Assembly (NCBI GenBank): GCA_948759685.1
Contig: CAQBGY010000091.1
Coordinates: 1-10,482 of the forward strand
Length of the DNA: 10,482 bases
Source of the DNA: an uncultured Eubacterium sp.
GTDB taxonomy: Bacteria > Bacillota_A > Clostridia > Lachnospirales > Lachnospiraceae
Direction: 5' to 3'
A program made the translations under genes and the position numbers. Below are positions 1 to 5,400 of this stretch, one piece after another (position 1 is the first letter of the stretch; each line of letters starts with the position of its first letter). The notes beneath the pieces are model-generated. The model ran no database searches. It was not told where the DNA came from and saw only the letters and a program-made list of their open reading frames with translations.

Positions 1-91
1 TCGCAAATTCCATCAGTTGTTTGATGAAATATTCTTGGTCGGGCGTAGGCGGTATGTTGTGCAGTATCTCGTTCTTGTATGTAAGAGATAC
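1..91 (-). CDS. Partial leftward reading frame running off the left edge, no start codon in this orientation
   Basis: Read on the minus strand, the frame after the TAA at 94-92 stays open to the left edge. It gives about 30 residues, ending IPPTPDQEYFIKQLMEFA, which has a natural protein-like composition. The only in-frame ATG is at 13-11, very late, so either the protein starts there or its real N-terminus is missing. The frame crosses the left arm of the 15-bp inverted repeat at 78-92. If the segment were flipped, the frame would continue upstream without a stop through the complement of the present 121-258 plus-strand frame. The PPxPxQ-like stretch faintly recalls HsdS subunits, but this is too short to call and the product is unknown. 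It could also be chance open sequence. Confidence 0.3.
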
Positions 92-92
92 T
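63..92. repeat. 8-bp inverted repeat (third partial copy of the arm sequence)
   Basis: AGTATCTC at 63-70 is the exact reverse complement of GAGATACT at 85-92 (loop 14 nt). It is also a direct copy of the first eight bases of the right arm at 246-253. The core of the 15-bp repeat is therefore present three times in the leader. The extra half-copy could be an accessory recombinase-binding site, a small RNA hairpin in any leftward transcript, or a remnant of earlier rearrangement. Confidence 0.5.
78..92 (+). repeat. Left arm of a 15-bp perfect inverted repeat
   Basis: TATGTAAGAGATACT is the exact reverse complement of AGTATCTCTTACATA at 246-260, 15 of 15 bases. The identity stops abruptly on both sides. 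By a rough count, a 15-bp perfect inverted match within about 275 bp is expected by chance far less than once per thousand such regions. It is therefore unlikely to be accidental. Confidence 0.85.
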
Positions 93-102
93 TAATTTAC
101 TG

Positions 103-110
103 CAAAATTA
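103..110 (-). promoter_or_regulatory. Putative Bacteroidota -7 element, firing leftward in this orientation
   Basis: The plus-strand bases CAAAATTA read TAATTTTG on the minus strand and are followed by C, matching TAnnTTTGC. No convincing TTTG -33 box lies 19-21 bp upstream (the sequence there is TGGT-like), so this is half a promoter by consensus. It lies inside the inverted-repeat segment, which makes its direction switchable. Confidence 0.35.
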
Positions 111-120
111 CGCAAAATAA

Positions 121-261
121 AGCAACTTACACCATTTTGGAGCCAATAAAAAGGCTGACGGCCATATATTTATGCGTGATTGTTTAGCAAAAGCAGATAA
201 ACAAAACGAAATACCACCTAATAATCAGCAAGTTCCGTCTGACGTAGTATCTCTTACATAG
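121..261 (+). other. Short open-frame fragment inside the invertible segment
   Basis: Between TAA at 118-120 and TAG at 259-261 one plus-strand frame stays open for 46 codons. An ATG at 172 gives a 29-residue peptide beginning MRDCLAKADKQNE and ending DVVSLT. The stop codon lies just beyond the right repeat arm. If the segment were inverted, this stop would be replaced by the open leftward frame at 77-1, giving DVVSLTYKNEIL and onward. It therefore looks more like a detached N-terminal coding piece than a free-standing gene, though 46 open codons in AT-rich DNA can occur by chance. Confidence 0.25.
246..260 (-). repeat. Right arm of the 15-bp perfect inverted repeat
   Basis: This is the mate of the arm at 78-92, separated from it by 153 bp. 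It ends 14 bases before the first possible zorA ATG at 275, so an inversion between the arms would bring whatever promoter the segment carries directly against the operon. Confidence 0.85.
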
Positions 262-323
262 AGAAGAAAGGAAGATGGGATATGTCTTTAAAATTATTCT
301 ATACACAAAAAAGACTATATACG

Positions 324-342
324 TAATTTTGAGTATTTTTGC
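324..342 (+). promoter_or_regulatory. Two overlapping-range -7-like boxes upstream of the preferred zorA start
   Basis: TAATTTTG at 324-331 and TATTTTTGC at 334-342 both match the Bacteroidota -7 consensus TAnnTTTG on the operon strand. The second has the common trailing C and lies about 35 bp before the ATG at 377, a normal leader length. Neither has an obvious TTTG 19-21 bp upstream, so strength is uncertain. If real, they provide a fixed promoter independent of the invertible segment. They also show that 275-376 is regulatory rather than coding. Confidence 0.35.
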
Positions 343-376
343 AATCGATAATAACTTAACTCATAGATGTACAGAT

Positions 377-1798
377 ATGGAATTTCAGGGTCTCTTGTCC
401 ACTTTGTCCCCAATCCTTGATGGAACAGGTGTATTTATTTTAAGTTTCATTATTGCTACGATTTTCGCAGTAATATACAGATTCACTAAATCGAGGCAAT
501 TGTTAAATAGTCTCCCGGGGCTGTTTACATCATTAGGCCTTTTAGGAACCTTCGTAGCTATCTGTAATTCATTAGGTGGCATAGATAGTATGCAGAGTCT
601 CAATGTACTTCTGATTATTCAAAAGTTGATACCAGCATTTACCTCTTCAATTGCTGGTTTGATTGCTGCTTTCATAGCAACAACTGCATGTAAGATTTGG
701 TATTCCTATGAAGAAAAACGAATAGACAAGAAAGTTGATAATAAGACCCCGGAAGAGTGTTTGTTTGAGGTTATGAACAATACTAGCCAGACTCACGCGT
801 CAATCGAAGATGTAGTGTCGCTGCTTAAACAGAAAGCTGCTAAAGACGAGGAGTATAATCAGAAACTCAATGATTCTATTAGTCAGCAGAGTAAGATTCT
901 TGAAGACTTCATAAATAAGTTCGTTGTCAGAATTGAAGAGATCTTTACCAAGATGCAGGGTAATATTGAGCAACAAATTCAAGACTTTGGTGAAGATCAG
1001 TTTAAGAAGACCAACGCCATACTTACCGAGATTACGCAGAAGTTGTCTGATTCTTCAACAGCTTTAATTGCAAAGCAGGAGCAGTCAGTAACAGAGATGA
1101 TTGATAGAACTAATGATGGATTGAGTTCTGTTACAACGACCGTTATTCAGCAGGTAGATAAACTTTGTGCAGATACCACGAGTGCCCTTCAGGATATAAG
1201 TGCAAAGCAGCGTGAAGGCTTCTCTGGTATAATTGAAAAGTATGGAGATTTGGCTCAACGCTTGACTCAGCAGGGGGCAGATGGTTTGCAGCAGATGGAA
1301 GAACTTAAGCAAACCTACCAGTCTGCGAACGCATCTATGTTGCAAAGTGCAACAGATATGAATAATGAGATAACTGCAGGATTCAGAAGTTCTATTTCAA
1401 CCCTCGTTGCTGATATGCAAGCAATCATTCGTCAACAGGTTGAATCATTGTCTGTGGCTGTTGCTAACAGTGTTCAAGCATTACAACAGAGCTATGACTA
1501 CATCGATAACCATGTGGCTAATATCAAGGGTAATTATGATAGTGCTGCTCAGTCATTCGAGGATGCTATGAAACTCGCTCATAGGCAAAACGAAGCATCG
1601 GATAAGCTTGTGAAAACATTCAATGACAGTATCGGTGCAGTAGTTGAAACCAATGAGAAGATTGATAATGTACTTTCTACCTTGGTTGAGCGCCAAGAGA
1701 ACATTGAGGCCTTGATTGTTAAGATTAATCAGATTGGAGAGACTATTGAACTCTTGCAGAAACTTGAGTTGCAACTTAATAGGATAGCAAGCAAATGA
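377..1798 (+). CDS. zorA: ZorA-like motor/stator subunit of a Zorya antiphage system
   Basis: This is the membrane proton-channel subunit of a Zorya complex (MotA/TolQ/ExbB superfamily). Numbering from the longest frame (ATG at 275, 507 aa): TM1 at 52-70, TM2 at about 81-100 with the signature SLGLLGTF (Thr92), and TM3 at about 117-140 with FTSSIAGLIAAF (Ser124/125). Thr and Ser at these places line the ion path in this superfamily. Positive residues follow TM1 and TM3, giving an N-out, C-in topology. Residues about 145-507 have no membrane segments and are Gln/Asp/Ser-rich and helical, as in the long ZorA tail thought to signal to cytosolic partners. I prefer ATG 377 (473 aa). It starts 17 residues before TM1, and the codons before it overlap two TAnnTTTG boxes and would add an extra hydrophobic segment. 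ATG 275 has a purine-rich upstream stretch and cannot be excluded. The gene overlaps zorB by 4 bp (ATGA). Tail length is shorter than the roughly 700-aa type I ZorA. Confidence 0.88.
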   Translation: MEFQGLLSTLSPILDGTGVFILSFIIATIFAVIYRFTKSRQLLNSLPGLFTSLGLLGTFVAICNSLGGIDSMQSLNVLLIIQKLIPAFTSSIAGLIAAFIATTACKIWYSYEEKRIDKKVDNKTPEECLFEVMNNTSQTHASIEDVVSLLKQKAAKDEEYNQKLNDSISQQSKILEDFINKFVVRIEEIFTKMQGNIEQQIQDFGEDQFKKTNAILTEITQKLSDSSTALIAKQEQSVTEMIDRTNDGLSSVTTTVIQQVDKLCADTTSALQDISAKQREGFSGIIEKYGDLAQRLTQQGADGLQQMEELKQTYQSANASMLQSATDMNNEITAGFRSSISTLVADMQAIIRQQVESLSVAVANSVQALQQSYDYIDNHVANIKGNYDSAAQSFEDAMKLAHRQNEASDKLVKTFNDSIGAVVETNEKIDNVLSTLVERQENIEALIVKINQIGETIELLQKLELQLNRIASK

Positions 1799-2496
1799 GC
1801 AAGATAAATTTCAAAGAGGAAGGAGAACAGCATAATTTTTGGCAAAATTATACTGACCTAATGTCAGGCTTCCTGATAGTGTTTATAATAACTAGTATAG
1901 TTGCTTGGTATGGCTATATTCAGGTTACAGACCGTCTTGGTGGAGACCCCAATATAGAGCATACCATTAAGCAGATTGATCTTATACGCGAGTTCCTAGA
2001 TGCACAGAAACATCTTGATAGCGAGTACTTTGTCTATAATGAGAAATACCAGCGATTTGAGTGTACGGTAAATGTTCTATTCGCTGAGGAAGATGACAAA
2101 ATACCGGCTGCAAGCAAAGCTGATTTAATCAATGCGGGCAAGGAGTTAGAGGGAATTATTGAAAAGTTCAATCAATCCGTTAATGTCGCTTTTAAGGTTG
2201 TAATAGAAGGACGTGCTGCCCGCCACCTCAATTATCCAACCAAAATAGAAAATGAGCAGGCGGATGCCAGAGGTTGGAAATATGCAGAGACCTTAAGCTA
2301 TAACAGAGCACGTAGTCTTTATGCTCTTTGGCAAGAGAACGGCATATTGAAAGATATTGAGAAAATTAATGGAGAAGTCTTTATTAGCGGGTCTGGCTTT
2401 GGTGGACAAGGAAGATACTCAGGCTATGGACCTGACGGCGAGGACAAAAACAAGACTTTTATCATTCAAATCATTCCATACATAAAGCATATTTAG
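1795..2496 (+). CDS. zorB: ZorB-like peptidoglycan-anchoring partner (MotB/OmpA type)
   Basis: This 233-aa protein has a short cytoplasmic N-terminus, one membrane helix (about 22-40) and a periplasmic OmpA-like domain. The motif FWQNYTDLMSGF places Asp21 at the position of the MotB/ZorB proton-carrying aspartate. The C-terminal domain shows the OmpA-like order: VNVLF strand (92-96), long helix 106-124, VVIEG strand (135-139), the LSYNRARSLYALW helix (167-179) and the SGSGFG turn (198-203). By family analogy it binds peptidoglycan and holds the ZorA ring fixed. Oddities: the canonical GHTD is GRAA (139-142), so the ligand-binding Asp is Ala. In the helix motif, Tyr163, Leu167 and Arg171 are kept, but the usual Asn next to the Tyr is Ala164. 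Translation is probably coupled to zorA through the ATGA overlap, with an AGGA 10 bases upstream. It is followed after one base by the third gene. Confidence 0.88.
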   Translation: MSKINFKEEGEQHNFWQNYTDLMSGFLIVFIITSIVAWYGYIQVTDRLGGDPNIEHTIKQIDLIREFLDAQKHLDSEYFVYNEKYQRFECTVNVLFAEEDDKIPAASKADLINAGKELEGIIEKFNQSVNVAFKVVIEGRAARHLNYPTKIENEQADARGWKYAETLSYNRARSLYALWQENGILKDIEKINGEVFISGSGFGGQGRYSGYGPDGEDKNKTFIIQIIPYIKHI

Positions 2497-2497
2497 T

Positions 2498-5400
2498 ATG
2501 AAAGTCAGGGATTTAAGGCAATATATAACTACACTTTGCGGTGGTATAGATACAATCGATGCTTTAGGAACAAAAAAAGAGTACTTCCTTGAGAAGATGT
2601 CTGGTGCGATGAAGACTGTGAATAGTCTCATCGTAGGAGCCGCAAGTTTCGCAAACAATGCAAAAGAACAGCTTTTTTATGAGTTTGTTCAGAATGCATA
2701 CGATGCGAATGCGGATTCTTTATTCTTTTATGCGAATGCGGAGTATCTAATTGTACTAAATAACGGAGAACCCTTTTACACAGACTTAGATATTCTTGAA
2801 ATCGAGAATCCGAGAGATGGTCAGTTGTATAACTTCTTGGCCAAGGGACAATCTTTGAAATTGGAAGATGAGGGTAAACTCGGTAAGCATGGACAAGGTT
2901 CAAAGTTGCTTTATACATTGTTGGCAGATGTTGACAACAATGCAAAGACCGAGGAACTATTGAAAGATACCATTATCAAAAATAAGAAGGGCCCTTACCT
3001 GATTAGTTGGAGTAACAAGGCGCAACTCGATGCATTACTCATAAATGACGATAACTGGGAACCCGCTCAGGCTGACAATATTAATGACAATATATTGTTT
3101 GCTAAGATTTTAATGAGTTACTATCCGATTGCACCAGGACAACACCTCGAATTCTTCACAAACGAAGAGGCTCGAAATGCGGTTCGAGCTTTTGAATTGT
3201 TGGTAGCCCCTCGTCGCAATATGCATTTATTGACGAGAGGTACAGCCTTGATTATTCCTCTTGGAAAAGGCAAGTATGAATCTATTGTTGCAGATGCCAA
3301 TCTACAAAATGTTAGATCTCGCCTAGGAGGATTCGCATCAATAACAGCAGACTTGGAGTATAACAAAGGAAAGTGCCTGAAACATATTTATGTTATGGGC
3401 GAGGAAATTGAACAGCTTCCTGTTCAGTCTCTCTTCCTTGAATATGCTAATGAAGGTAGAACTTTTGAATACCACTTTGCATTCAATCCGGCTTTTTCTG
3501 AAAAGAATGTAGTGAACTTTTTTCAGGGACTACCTATATTGCAAACCAAGTATCGTTTAGGTTTTATCATTGATAGTAAGGTATTCGATATTGATGATAG
3601 CCGTCAGCGTATTACCGATACGGACAAAACCGGTTGTCAGTTAAGATTGGCATTCAGCAAACTTCTCGAGAAACTGGAAGAACTCAGGGATACCGATAGC
3701 GCTAAATTTGATTACATATACAAATCAATATTGTCATCAAAACTCGAAAGTGGTATAGATGAAGCAAAATATGTTCGAGATGCGTTTTATGACATTTTCC
3801 GCCCCTTCTTTGATAAGAATGCGCCAACAGCAATCGGAACATATGTTGACTTTTCGTGCATTTGTGAACAAGAAAAAGAGGTAGATATACAACTATCTGA
3901 TATAGGCATAAACGATAAATTTTGGGTTGATTATTCATTGCTGAAGGAGTATAAGTTCCATTTTACAAAGGAGATTGAAATATATTCTTTCAAGGATATG
4001 CTGTGTAATGCTGATGAGGCGAAGTTGACACAATGGATAAAATCAATGCCATTGGAAACCTATAAGTTGTTCCATAACCATTGCCTTGATTGCGTGGATG
4101 ATATTGAAACCTTAATGGTTTTTAGGTCAGACAAAGGCAATCTTTTCTCTATTGAAGACATCAGAAGCGATAGTTTGGTGTTTTACACGGCAGCTACCAG
4201 TGAGTTGAAGTTCCCTGGACAGGAATGCATAGTTGAAGCTTTAACAAATGAGTATAATGCAGATGATGCCCTAATCTTATATAAAAAAGTTAAGGCTAAT
4301 CTCTTACACTTTAGGTTATCTGATGTAAACAAAGAAACGGCATGTAATATCCTTCGTACTGTAAATGATATTAGTAGTGCACTTAATTATCAAATAAAGC
4401 ACGAAATAGCATTGTTCCAGAATTGGCAAGGGGAATATGTGGCGTTCAGCGAGCTACTCTCTGAGAGACCAGAAGGAACAATCCTATTTGATACATTCAC
4501 TATTAAAGGTTATACACCAAGTGTTATCAAGGAAGGTGTTGTTGATTGGGTTGTAAATCCTGGCGAGATATGGCCTTGGCTTAACCGAAACCTATCCCAA
4601 ATTTTAGCTCTAACAGATTGGCAGGATAATGCTCATAAGTACTTATCAGACATCAAGAAGGTGTTCATTGACGAAAATGTAGACTCAAGTCAAAAGATAT
4701 CCGTATACCTGGACGATAGTGGTAAACCAACAGATACTGCTTGCCATTATTTAATGCGTTCCAGTAAAAAGCTTGATGTAAGCGAATACAAATTGTTGGC
4801 TGATAGTTTTAAGGGGCATACCTTTGTCCCATATCAATTTGAGAAGGAACTTACCGAAGCCCCGTTTACATTGCCGTATCTTTCCGTTGATGATTTGTTA
4901 TCTGATGGAATTGAACTGCATATTGATATATTGAAGATACTTGCTACATTGCACTCTGACCTACTGGGCAGGTACATGATAATCGGTACGCAAGATACAT
5001 TCAAGATATTTAATCTGAATGACGGACGAAACTACTTAGATAATGTTTCGAATGAACTGCGAAAGAAACTTGTTCAGGCTGGTTTCTACTATGTTCCCGA
5101 GCAGGTTCAAGCATTGTTTGCCTCGCACAAAAACTATGCGTATTATTTCAAAACTAATACAACTTTGGCGTCCAAAGTTATTGAGCGACTACCTAATACA
5201 TATGAACTGCTGCCCGTTATAAAAGATTGCAATGCAGATATCATCAATCAGTATTTAGATAGCATCAATGAAATTGCTATAGACAACCACATTGAGGAGG
5301 ATGATATCAGGTGGCGGTTGATACAGTTTGCCGTTTCTAGAAGTAGCGACACTAAAAACTATATAGAAAAGTTTAAGAGGGCAATCAAGCACAAGAATGA

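Larger units (their letters stand above)
78..260. other. Candidate invertible segment (inverton) upstream of the defence operon
   Basis: The 183-bp segment is bounded by perfect 15-bp inverted repeats, a geometry like that of Bacteroidota invertible promoters (short arms, roughly 100-300 bp apart, just upstream of an operon). Inside it, a TAATTTTGC box lies on the minus strand (110-103), pointing away from the operon. After inversion it would lie at 228-235 on the plus strand, pointing at zorA. The segment also carries a plus-strand frame that inversion would fuse to the leftward frame at 91-1. No recombinase gene is visible in the window, so a host or neighbouring tyrosine/serine integrase would have to act in trans. 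Inference from geometry only. Confidence 0.5.

Noticed and set aside
34..232. Similarity between the IPPTPDQ stretch of the leftward frame (55-34 on the minus strand) and the IPPNNQQ stretch at 211-232
   Set aside because: Only about 14 of 22 bases match, with no extension. It is too weak to claim an internal duplication.
800..1700. ZorA tail as a chemoreceptor or phage tape-measure protein
   Set aside because: The Gln/Ser/Thr-rich helices resemble both, but the N-terminal MotA/TolQ-like helices and the adjacent zorB fix the identity as ZorA.
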